Source: Plumapathes pennacea (taxonomy: Eukaryota; Cnidaria; Anthozoa; Antipatharia; Myriopathidae). From it: a DNA stretch of 64,000 bases. The notes under the pieces were generated by a model that was given only the letters and a program-made list of their open reading frames with translations, did no database searches and was not told the origin of the DNA. Below, one piece after another: positions 37,301-48,500 of the stretch (positions are counted from its first letter, which is position 1; each line of letters opens with the position of its first letter). The position numbers were made by a program, and so were the translations under genes. The stretch spans positions 13,449,591 through 13,513,590 of the forward strand of contig OZ038469.1 in assembly GCA_964036295.1 (NCBI GenBank), written 5' to 3'.

Positions 37301-38433
37301 ATAAAGGCGTCTTCTAAACGAAGTGAGGCTTTACGGCCTGCGCGCACTATGCTCCCGGGACAGAGTTAAAACTCGAATACAACAATAAGAAATAATTACC
37401 ATACAGCACGTACGGAAACACCAATATCCAGTTGTAAGGTAAATACCAAGTATTTTCAGAGCAATCGCCAGCATTTACGGACGTTCACTCTGAGGTCTGA
37501 CTAAGAAGGAAATTTTAAAAGACTTACAGCCAAAAGAGTGAAGTTGGCGTATTTTGGCGAAACTTTCCAGAAGCTCTGATCCCACACCTTCTGGTAATTA
37601 ACAATACTATGCTGGATACTTCTCTGAATTCATATTAGAATTCATTTGGTTGTCTTCATAGAGGTAGCATGCACGTTTACTTAGTGCTCAAATTCGCTTG
37701 GAGGAGTAGCCTAGAATCGTTGTATACAGAGAATTCTCGTACCGCCACTTTCATTTTAGGTAGTCCTCACGAAACAATAGCTTTCGACGTTTTGGCCTTG
37801 GACTTTAACACATTCAAAATACACTTTGAATTTTTTTTTGTAAAACAGGCTATGTTGAATAGAGGCTTAATAGGTTGTTCAAAACGAGAGTGTTTGCCCG
37901 AGAGTGTTTGCTCGAACCCTTTGCGCAACAGGGCGGACACGCGTCCTCTCCACACACCACACAAAAAAGTCTCTGTATAAACTAAACGCTGTCAGACCTT
38001 ACCTAACAGCGCCGCACCTTGCTCGTGAGTTCCGCTCGACTCAACATCCAGACTACCGCTTAACGATTTCTTCTTTGAAACTTGGAAGTCATATTTCGAG
38101 GAGCCTGAAATAAAGGCGAACATTAGTAAGAGCTATATGCACATGAAACCCTAAACACACACATACATACACATGTTATATTTTCAGAAGAGTGCGCTAT
38201 GTTTGGATATTGCCTTAAGAGATCAAAGTTTTGTTGGCGTGTAGCTTACCTCCAAATGACGCTCCTCGGACGCAAAAGAGCCACAGCAAAAGACCAACAA
38301 ATAGTAAGAACAGAAGCGCCCCGATCGTTCCAAAAACGGCCACTACCGCCACCTCAGACCCGGCCGCGGACACACCCGCTGCCTGAACTAGGCAGCAGAG
38401 GAGCAGCGCGATGAGACTGTCTCGTACAGCCAT
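16382..38433 (-). CDS. Giant membrane-anchored PDZ protein with AHNAK/periaxin-like repeats
   Basis: Seven exons join in phase: 38250-38433, 38003-38104, 33612-33742, 33045-33189, 32416-32544, 23377-32211 (8.8 kb) and 16382-22386 (6.0 kb), giving about 5,176 aa. Residues 1-23 are a signal peptide (SLIALLLCCLVQAAG). About 28-52 is a membrane helix (LLFLLFVGLLLWLFC), leaving almost no ectodomain. About 140-230, encoded by two exons, is a PDZ domain (SGAGLGLLVAREKS loop). From 231 on come Gly/Asp/Lys-rich repeats: SMPKFGFKGGK near the start, then GPDADLSLKGKKKGKLGG units, then about 54 copies of a 27-residue unit, and finally a poly-Ser tail ending SSDD. A PDZ followed by long GPD/MPKF repeats is the AHNAK and periaxin plan; those proteins scaffold the membrane cytoskeleton but have no signal peptide or membrane helix. 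The role here is inferred as a membrane-tethered cortical scaffold. Confidence 0.85.
17110..21490 (-). repeat. 81-bp coding tandem repeat, about 54 copies
   Basis: Each 81-bp unit encodes 27 residues (PSGSFGIGGSGPDVDLPSGK plus GKFGVDA). Units differ by only a few, mostly synonymous or conservative, changes (GPDVDL/GPDIDL, KGKFGVDA/KGKFAVDA/KGRFGVDA). Every unit is a multiple of three, so the frame is kept throughout. The tract spans roughly residues 3470-4930 of the giant protein. The homogeneity suggests recent expansion or ongoing gene conversion. Confidence 0.95.
22387..23376. other. Intron 6 of the giant gene, with a non-LTR retrotransposon remnant
   Basis: The intron is bounded by GTGAGT at 23376 and the acceptor ATATAG before 22386. 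On the plus strand, about 22590-22930 can be read as a decayed ORF2 3' end: LLGIMKLNNIFKFNMAAL, then YHKICNKRNFYKFNV, interrupted by stops. This resembles the C-terminal tail of invertebrate CR1/RTE-like reverse transcriptase proteins (pattern recognition only). The rest is AT-rich with no other feature. Confidence 0.45.
24140..26490 (-). repeat. Recent 1,176-bp tandem duplication within the 8.8-kb exon
   Basis: Matching positions are offset by exactly 1,176 bp; for example TTACACTTGGCATTCC occurs at 24541 and 25717. The two 392-residue blocks are nearly identical, both containing KRASGGAGIDVSGPHVGM and three FTMC motifs. More diverged copies of the same macro-unit continue at about 26,500-30,000, so the exon is built from roughly six such units. 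Confidence 0.9.
32633..32844. mobile_element. TTAA-flanked MITE in the intron between the PDZ exons
   Basis: Long imperfect inverted arms (GTCTTGAAAACATTC, then CCAAGATGGCATCCACAACG, paired with CGTTGTGGACGCCATCTTGG) fill the 212 bp. TTAA lies at both ends (32629-32632 and 32845-32848). The target site matches that of the THAP element at 63-1979, but the terminal sequence differs, so it need not be the same family. A truncated MITE A end abuts it at 32849-32938. Confidence 0.75.
33228..33525. repeat. Purine-rich tract in intron 3 of the giant gene
   Basis: About 290 bp of strongly A/G-biased plus-strand sequence (GAAGAAAAGGAAGC, GAGGAGAAAAGAAGAAAAG and similar), which is pyrimidine-rich in the transcribed sense, just upstream of the acceptor region of the first PDZ exon. 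Confidence 0.6.
33743..38002. other. Intron 2 of the giant gene (4.3 kb)
   Basis: The intron lies between exon 38003-38104 and exon 33612-33742. It is AT-rich and no additional exon is supported. The ORFs in it are short and lack paired splice sites. Confidence 0.5.
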
Positions 38434-41400
38434 GATGAAACTCCAAGTTGTGTAAACTCTTACTCGTCCATAAACATTGTTAGCCGCGACACCCAGAAGT
38501 AAAATGCGGCAAAGGCGTTTTCTGTAATTTGAATGAGCAAGCGCCCCTTTTGAAATAAATACAATCGGCTTGTCAATTAAAGGGCCTTTTCCTTGCTCTC
38601 ATTGGTCGCCGAACGTTCGCGCTCTGTGAGTTCGGAATCGAAATATGCAAAATATTTGGCATAGAAGAATCAAGATCTTAATGGTTTACTCACAGGTCAA
38701 AACAAAACGAACTGGAGGCCCCATATGGATACATTACCGCTAGACATAGGGAGACATTACCGACATTACAACTCAGAAAACCGATTTTTTTTTACTCGGG
38801 GTTCAGATATTCTTTGCACTTGAATCACGTGCACCTCGTGACCCAATTTTCTGTGTTTGCGTCCCTGATTGTTTAACCACACAAAAGAATTTAAAACAAA
38901 TTCATGTAGAGCTAAAATAAGATGAATATTTACACAGGTAGTATATTCGAATGAAAAATATCGAACGATGAAAAATTGACGATACGATCTCGAACGGGCG
39001 GATTTGAATGGAATCCACCCAATCGGCACCGGATGTACAGGGCATAGCTGCATCCAAGGGATCAATATCTACGGGGATTTTTGGCAAATTCAGAACAGTG
39101 TCAATAACAAAATGGTTACGCCAGCGCCCCTCAAGAGCAATTCACTTCTTTACAAGTCGCTACCTTGTCGCACAAAGTCAAACGACAGTGGATTAGTCCT
39201 AGAATGTTTATTTAGGTCCGCGTGTGGGCGGTTAAAACGGTTTGATTTCTGGGACTACGCCGCTTTTGATATTGAGCAAGGGGACACACGAATAGCGGAG
39301 ACTCCACAGATTGATATGGTCTAAAGTTACTTGCGCCTTGAAAAATTACAACCAAGAAGGGAAAAACAGTGCTTTATTTATGTAAATACCTTATTTCTTT
39401 TGTGGCAATAGCTAATTTGGAAAACAATAACGAATTACTGACAAACGAACACTGCACAAATATTATAATACTTGTATCATGGAAGAAAGTTTGATCCGCC
39501 TCTTGTGGGGTTTCGATTCTGTTTTGGAACATGACTACGCGACAAGATATGCAGTGCCCACAACTTTTCGGATAGTACACGCAGCTTTGCGTGGTACGAA
39601 ATGCATAATAAAGGTAATAATTCCACTGTTCATTCATACGCGAATGTTTATCTGTCTGACGCAACTTGTAAACTAAATGCGGGAACAGCAGGGACATTTC
39701 AAGAATATTCCCAAGAGGAAACAACAACGTGGCGAAGGGCGTCGACAATAATTTGCATCTGAACAACTTCTTGTCTTCCCAACACAAGTCACAGAATGTG
39801 CTTGGAGGTCGGTTTTGAAATGCTCCACCGCCCAGCAGAAAGAGTTTCGGGAACGAGAAGACGCACGCAGGCCGCGCTTCGTTATTGAGCTCAAATTTTG
39901 CCGCTTTGAACAAAAACGAAAAAGCCTGAAACAAGACGTCTATTCTCGAACGTTCTGCGTTCTGCGTTTTGCGAGATTTTACACAAGAGCCCGGCCAGTT
40001 GCACGTCACAATAATGTCTGCTTTCGCAAATTTTCAATATTTACATCGCAATTTTGTCGCGATGAATATGTCGGCGAGTTGCTCCAAACTTCGAAGAAGC
40101 CGCCGTCTTGCCTTTGATGCCGAGTTGTTATTACTATCCAGTCCAGCGCAACAGGGCTCTTACTTGTGCTAACGAGGTGTATTGGCAAGCATAACAATGA
40201 CTCTCTTCTCTATGGTTACGGATAAATGCTACTTAATGAAAAATTGCAAAATGTTCGTGACTTTAATTAGATTTCTTTCTGTGTCTAAAGAGGTGCTTTT
40301 ACCAAATTTGCCGTTTTATCCAGTGTATAAAAATTCAATTTATAAAGTGAATTAAGTTGGTTTATATTAATTCCCGCTGAGCTTATATTTAACAATTGTT
40401 TTAAATATAGCACCGGGTGTGGCAAATCAACCCCAAGTGCACGCGAAATTTAGGATCTAGCTATCAGAATTCAATGCCCGAGAAGCCTCGAGGAATCTAT
40501 TAATGCAACCGAAGGTTGATACTTGCGCGGTCAATATTTGAATGTTCTCGATTTTCTAGCTCCGTCAAGTTCGTACTGATTTTCCGGTAGAAAGCCTTCA
40601 AAACAAGAGAGTTCGTTCTTTCGCGGAAGCTTTGGCGAAACAGTTATCGAAGACTGTTCGCCAAAAAGGTTTACCGTTAAGCTGTCATTTTCGTAGCTTA
40701 CGAGCGTTACCGACAGCTTTCCGTCAACGCGCCGACCTCGATTCTATTTGAAGGTCCGCCTGGTTTCTACAGATTGCAATTGTTGCTGAATTCCGTATCA
40801 TGTCTCGTGAAGGAAAGTTTTGTTACAATCATGTAATCCCTGTGTGTTACAAACTGAATATTGATCAACCTTAACAACTAACGAACTCAAGGAAACTGAA
40901 CTATCAGTTTCGTGACTCAGCTTCAGTTGCGGTGTTTCACATTCCGAAAGGTTGCCCTGATGCAATCATCCGTGAACATCTCAAAATCTTCGGTCGGACA
41001 TTCATAACAAGCAACTCTTAGTTACTTTGAGATTTCTAGTAACGGCCCGGTTACCCTGGATACCAGAGACTCTCGCGTGTCAAAGGAATCGGTCCGGTAG
41101 GCTTAATCTTTCATATCTGAACCAAGTAGGAGGTACATGCAAACGTGGCTCAGTCACGAGAGGCCACAAATAATGCATAAAAAAATGAAAATGAAAAAAT
41201 ATGTAGAACATCTTGATCTCGCGATAAGCCGATTGAAGATAATTTATATACTTGAAATATGACAATAAGAGCTAATGAGATAACTTTGAACGCTAAAGTA
41301 ATGCAAAACATAATTTGCCCCAGGCTCTCAAAGCGCAGGAAAAAAAGAAAAAAAAAGGTGTGAAGGATTGGGGAGAAAAATGGAGGATTGCCTCGCCCCA

Positions 41401-42598
41401 GCCTTTTTTCTGCGCCTTGCTGAAGACAGTCAAAAATATTGTGTTGCAAACTGGACTCAATCAAGAAAAAATTCCTGAACTGCCAAATGAAGCTTGAAAG
41501 CTAATCTCGGAATCAGTCAAATGAAAGTTCTCAATGAGTACATTGCAATAAAATATTCTGAATGTTCAGTGTTGAGATGGGTTCATGTCATATCACGACA
41601 CTCACGGTTTTCGCATCTTTAAGCTTACAGCCAAACAGAACAGAGTTTAGTGCAACACGAGCTGTCTGAAAACATAGCTGGTGACAGTATTGTAACTAGC
41701 CGAGTAAATTTAACGAACTAACGTAACAAAACGAATGACAACCGTGTGCAGAACGCACCACATTTGGATACAGTTAACTCCCTCTTAACGGACACCCCTC
41801 AAAGGCAGACACCTGGTAGGAGTGGTCCCTATCGTTTCTTCAGTCATTTACTCTGACTGAACTCTCTTTAAGACGGACACCTCTAAAACGGACAGTTGGA
41901 GCTGGCCCTTATGGTGTCCATCTTAGAGGGAGTGACTGGGTTCGATACAGACAGACAAACAGATAAGCAAAAACAACAAAATAGAAAAATGGTATACATA
42001 CATATAAGAAGATAAACTAGCACCTCACAGTGAACTTTATTCTGGTCTTCCGACCCGTTTCGTCCTTTCATTTTCTCTGCCTGTGTTACTTTCTGTCTCT
42101 CGGTTCTGTATCTGCTTGTGTCTTCCTGTCTCCCTCTACACTGCACTGTAACATCAAGATTCACTTCAAGGATTCATTGTTGAGAAAAGTCTGTGTAGAA
42201 AATTGGTGAGCCAGTGGAAGAGTAATCTTTATGACATTTATCTGGCTTTACTCGTGTACACGTACAAGTGCATCATATATTGCTTGCATATAATGCCAAA
42301 GAAACGCTGGCGTAAGTAACAGAGTTCAACCCCAAATGTGTCTATAGTCTTCATTACATTTCTGTTTCGGCAAGTGTTACCCGAAAAGAAAATAAGAAAT
42401 GTTTGTTTTGGTTTCTGAAAATCATAGCCTGGTGGCTAAATAGCTAAATAGCACCTTTTGGCAAAACGAAACTCAAAAATGAATTTCAGTTTAAGAAGAG
42501 GCGACAGGCATCTCGGGTGTGATTCAGGACTTCGGCACGCAAAGGACTGTGGTCGAGGGGGCCATTTTAATATGTGTTTCTGACTAATTCAAATAATT
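38434..42598. other. Intergenic region upstream of the giant gene and downstream of SCYL1
   Basis: The right flank of 38433 is the presumed promoter of the giant gene. A minus-strand AATAAA at about 42040-42045 is a likely SCYL1 poly(A) signal. A MITE lies at 41768-41937. A stretch at about 38990-39125 on the minus strand reads like protein (FVIDTVLNLPKIPVDIDPLD) but has no splice context. Nothing else is supported. Confidence 0.4.
41768..41937. mobile_element. MITE with 'CTCCCTCTTAACGGACACC' ends
   Basis: GTTAACTCCCTCTTAACGGA at the left and TCTTAGAGGGAGTGAC at the right are inverted copies. The interior repeats the GGACACCTCTAAAACGGACA theme. Partial relatives occur at about 2405-2490 and 48361-48440. 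Confidence 0.7.
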
Positions 42599-45500
42599 CT
42601 AATCTATCGCTTTTTTTGTGCCCAACTTTAAAGGTCCTCGGCCTGCCGCGTTGCGCTTTTCTCTTAAAGCTTGCTGTCTTTGCTGTTTCCTCTCTTCCCG
42701 CTTCTTCTTAGCGAGTTCGGCTTTTTCCGAAGCCGTCGGTTTGGTTTCCATGGCATCCAGCGATCCCCAGTCACCAGTTCCCCAACTGTCCAGCTCTGGC
42801 TCGTCATGAATGCCTCCGGACGACACAATCCGTTTGGAGCTGGACGTTGATTCGCTAGCTGCTCCAAGTGAACCCCAGTCATCACCCCAGTCATTGTTAT
42901 CAGTTTTCATGGTGAAGACTGGGTATGAAGAATCTTGGACTTTGGTCTTGTTAGATCTCGACGCAGAGGCGTTTGCCTTTGTCTGAGATTAATAATGGCG
43001 GGAAAAAGTTATGGACAGTAAGTTATATAGAAACAAAATCCAAGGATTTTTGAAGTACTTTTAAAATCATTGTGTGGATTCAGGGAGTCCTTAATACAGG
43101 TTCAAGATTATACGAATCCTTTTGAAGGCATATTTATCAAACATGGCAAATGGTTTGAACCCAGGAGTGTGAACAGTAGGTTGGTTGTGATCGTCCGGGT
43201 TAGAGTAGTCTCCAGAAAGACTGTTGTTGGTGACTGACGTTTCGACTACCTGAGCGGAAGTCATCTTCAGAGTCAAGTGACTCTGACTCTGAAGATGACT
43301 TCCGCTCAGGTAGTCGAAACGTCAGTCACCAACAACAGTCTTTCTGGAGACTACTCTAACCCGGACGATCACAACCAACCTAATATTTATCAAAGTCGTT
43401 TCAAAAGGGGAAAGAGGCATAATATTGGAAATGGCCAGAATAGAACAAAAGAGAGATCTATTTTCAGGCCAAACAAACAAACAAACAAACAAACAAACAA
43501 ACAAAAAAAATCTTGCAGTTTTGTGTACTCAAAATTGGCTTTCACGAACGTCAAGCTCACAAGTTCTTGATCGTAGATAGGTATGGTGAAGGTTTTGTAA
43601 TGTATTGTATCAAAAGGAACTATACATATCTGATCGGCTAAGTGTAGATTTTCATAACTTCCAACAAGGGAGTAACGTGCTAAAGTCATGTCCTCTTAAC
43701 GATCTTATCTTGTTTTCTCCCACCTTGTTGGATAACATGTCCCCCCAATGATCGCCCCAGTCCTCAGTGGTCATGCCCAGGCTGCTGTCGCTCTTCTTGG
43801 GAGGCCGGGTTGTTCTTTGAGCTCTGCCGCTGGCCAGGTTATTATCCACCTGTCACGTGACAACAAGAGAAAACATAACAGAACGAACCAAGAAACTCAG
43901 AAACTCAGTATTATACTGTCAAACAACGAATGTCTTTTACAGTTAAGCTTGGAACGCTGAAAACATAGTCTAAATATATTCTTTGTCAGCAGAGATAAGT
44001 TTCACTCTTCATGCAACAAAGTGTCTGGGAAGATCGTCAATTTTCGCACGGTCAGAAATCGAAAAAGTTTTCGTATGCGCTCAGAAACTCTACGAAAACG
44101 CTTGCCTCGCAGGCTTATCGTGTCTGCGTTGTGTCTTGGTCTTAATACTTGGAAACTAGTTAGAATCTCTAAACATAATGTATTGCACTCTCATACGGAC
44201 GAGCCATTTGGCTAACCTTTGGTTTACTCGTCCTGCTCGCTGTGGATGACACGCTGAAGGGGTCACGTGACCAGTCGTCATTTTCCCAGTCCCCATAGTC
44301 ACTGCCGCTTTCGTTGCCGGAGGCGCGGTCACTCTCGGCAAGCTGAAACGGCTGTTTTGAACTGGACTGTAAGGAGTGTCAAAGGAGCAAAAAACGTGAA
44401 TATTGTATTTGTCAATCAAGACGAGAGTACACTGTTGAACACTTAATCATTGTAACCTTATCTTTGTACGGGTGCTTCAGTGATTGGCACTCCTCTTTGG
44501 CGGCCACCAGATCCTGTCTCATCCCTACAACATCTGGTTCCTGTAGAAAAAAGAAACCATTCAAGGCCAACTATAAAAAAAATGAACGCTTTGTAAAAAG
44601 GAAAACGACAACAACAAAACAAAACTAAACAAAACATAAAACATAAAGAGCGGTTTTACTTTACCTCCGCATCTACCCAGTCGTCGCCGTCATCCCACCC
44701 CCCACCGTAGTCGCTTCCTGAGTCATTTGCCTCCTCTTCCTCCTTGGGCGCGTTTCTCTGCTGTCCCGGATGTACATCCTGCTTAGGAGCCGAGCCTTCG
44801 ATTAAAGAGAACCGAAAATAGAAAAGGCATGTTCATAACAAGCTACGAGGAAAACAGGAGAAAAGTATCAAAATAGCTTGAACATGAAGAATGACACGTT
44901 ATCAGTCCTAAAGTTGATTATGTACGCTGTCTCTGGAACCAACCTTGAGACTGGTCACGTGACTTGGCTTTAGCCGCTGAAGGGTCAGCAGCAATATCAG
45001 CGGGCTCACTTAACGTGTTTCCTCCTTTGTACAGCTTAGACGTGAGGGAACTGACGGCCCAGCCCGTCCACGAGGCGCCAGTGGAATTTGACGCCAGCTG
45101 ATTGGCTTCTGAAATGGATAAATGATGTCATTTGCTGGATACATCAACGCGTCATTTGCAAGTTGATTTGAAATGGTGTGATTTATGGTGAGGTCAACGA
45201 GGCGCGATGAAAACATTTCGGCAGCTTCTCTACGGGAAAATTGTAACCATGACTTACTGGTCCAGACAGTTCAAACAGAACAAGGAAAAATATCGTAGCC
45301 TCGAGCTAGCGGACACTGCTTTTGTCACCGCGCCCTGCTGGGTCAAGTGCCCTTTCACTCCCAAGACCGATCAACTTCAATCTTCTCTTTCAGTCTCTCA
45401 GCAGAAATATATGATACAGTATGGAGAACCTGCCACTTGATAGTTTGCTCAAATAAAAACAGATTAAAGAATCAATTATCACTGTGTTACTCAAATTTTC

Positions 45501-48500
45501 TTCTTGAGTGGTTGAGAGTGTATTTTGAGCTCGGGAGTGAAAGGATTATGTGAATTGCGTTGCGTTGCCTGTGTGAACACACACCCGTTTGATTGACAGC
45601 TGAATCTGGGTCATCAGAGGCTTTCTCCAGCTTCCTCAGCAAGACGTGAACAACTTTAAAAACCTACAGAAAGAGACATCACGGGTCCAGTATCATTTAC
45701 TCGTCAAGCATTTATAAAAAGAGAACGCGTGCTGACTTTTCTATGCATGCATACAATGTAATGAGATTGCGTATGACTAGAATCATTATAAAGAACTCCA
45801 TGCCCATAAAAAACAACTTCAGACAACAAGTGTAACGACAGTTCTAATCATCCGGGTGAGCGTATAGTCTTCAGGACGTTTCGACCACATGAGCGAATGT
45901 TAGACTCTACTGTGATGTCTTCTTCACTACTGACCTGTTCTCGAACTTTCTTCTCAGGGTCAACAGTCAGAGTGCACAGGGCCGGTAAGATTCTAGTGGC
46001 ACAATCTTTCACGTTATAGAAGTCACTTGTGGAACAGAAGGCCATCACTCCAGCGGTACGAGCTGGAGGAAACGGGTCCCGAAGAGCTCGGAGAAATGCA
46101 GAAACAAGAACTTTGTGCCGCGTCTGCAGGAAGACAGTTACTTCACTTTTAATCTTTTTTTTTTTTTCTTTTTTTTTTGACAGTAATATGAACATATTTT
46201 GCGTATTCCAGAATAGGAATAGCTAAAATGATCCAAAGTTTGCCTCTTTCTAGGGAAAAACTTTTCGGGATTGTTTTCAAAACCTTCAAGCTGACATTTC
46301 GAGCAGCTCCCGATACATCCCGTCATAATTCAGCTCCAAAGCAAAATATTTCATCAATCAGTATCGACATTCCTATTTCGGAATAGACCAATCGAACGCG
46401 CCCAATACGATGCTGTGGTTTAGAAGATCCATAATTCAATATTAATCTTTTTCGTGTCTTTATTCGGCGACTTATATTATATTCGGCGACGTATAAAATT
46501 AGAGAATCTTCCCTGCTATTTGCGAAGATACATACACATAGGGTTTATTTGAGATGCAAAGATTACACACGTACGTGGCAGTGAAAAAAACAACAACGAC
46601 CACAACAAAACGTATTCTGAGGAATTCGGTCAAAATAGCATTTTTGAAAGGAAAAAAACATGCGGGTAAAGTTGCCTCAACGTGACTATAATGTCCACTC
46701 CACGACACAAGAGAGAAAGCTAGCGCTAAACGTATCATACTTACTGCTTCTGGAAGATGGTTCGCAATTTTTCCCAAACAAACTGTTGTGTTTGTTCTAA
46801 TTCCAGGCTACAGAAAAGAAATGAAAAAGGATCATTGTGTACAGTAATTTAACTGACGCAGAAACTAACGTCCCTGAAACGAATGTGCAGCCTTTAATAG
46901 CCTGCAGGCGAACATGAACGCTCAACCTGTTAAAGGTAATAAGTTATGGTGATAAAGGAAACATCTTCCAGCATTCAGAACAACCGACTTCTGGTGTGTG
47001 TTGTGGAGGGTGTTGTGTCTACAAATTAGGTTGTAGCTGAATCGTTAAGTTTAATTGTGCACTAAGTGGTCCACAGTGCTCTTTCTTTCGAGTGGAAGAA
47101 CAATCAATTCTAAACTGTCGCAATTTTAAAATTCTTATTATGAAACTAAATACTAAAAATATACACGTTACACAAATCGCTGAACTATAAACCAATATCT
47201 GAATTCTTGGCGCATTCCCTTCCAAGCGCAAAACAAAAGGAACAATGCTGTTATAACAATTCAAATCAGACGGCGGATCTATTGTTAACCACAATTTGAA
47301 AAGCGCTAAAAATAACTGACCAAACCCTAAACCGCTGGATATAAATAAATCTTAGTTAAGATTATGATCACGAAAAATTTTGTCTCTTCCCTCGTTCTAC
47401 AAAGCGCTCTGGAATCAGCTGTGATAACAGTGGCACTGGTATCATGGTTTATACTAACAGCTACCAACTGTTTTGGGCTCTTTTGGTATGCACACATGGA
47501 TGCGGTTTGATGTTGCATCTTAGTTACAATAATTTTGGATTGGTGGTTCTGTGAGGTGTGTGGTTATGTGAACTCTATTTCACAAGTGCTCTTTTACCTC
47601 TTGGTCCATCTGCAACTTGGCAAAATACTTGAGCAGTTGGTTACTGAGAGTCTTCTCACTCAACTTAGGGGCCAACAAGAGCATGGACTGAAATCACAAA
47701 CAGTGAGTTTGAATGGGTATCTAAGCCAATTTTTGTAAAACAGGGGTTGTTCACAAAATGTAATGCTGCCACATACCACTGAAATGTATACAGTATGTTG
47801 GCTGTCTGAAATGTGAACATCCGATCTTATTCTTGCGTGTTAGTTCAGACTTCATCAATAATCAGTACAAATGGTACAAACTATTCTAATTCTGAAAATT
47901 TTCACTTTTCTTATGAAAATCCAAACAAAAGTACAATTTATCAGTATAAGGATAGAGCAGTCTTTGGACTTTCAAAAGTATTTGTGTGAATAATTATTGA
48001 TGAACTGCTGTTTTCTCCTTACTAAACTACATACTGTTGACTTCGTATTGAAAGGAGAATTTTGCCTCTGATCACTATTGCTGGGGGCTAATCTGGTGTA
48101 CACACCTTGACTGTTTGTTCTCTCATAGCTGGAACTGTATCACCAAATCCAAGAGCTACATTTGGAAAGATCTGCTCATCCACTGTTGATGGCTTCAGGT
48201 TTTCTATGAACTGCTCAAGCTGCAAACAGACACATCAAACTGCTCAAGGCTGTCAGAAACAAATCATGCCCAGTGTATTGTTTTCCAGCATAGTCCAACC
48301 AGCCAAAATTTATAAGCATTTGCAAGGGTGGGGCTCACCAAGACTAGGTTTACCAGTTTAACTATGGTGAACCCTCTCTAAGAAAAACATCCTCAGGATT
48401 GAGGTCTAGGTGTCTGTCTTATAGAGGTGTCCGGCTTATAGAAAGCTTAGCTACAGACAAAAGAACAACCCCTCTATCTCAAACTCTCAAAGGCAGAAAT

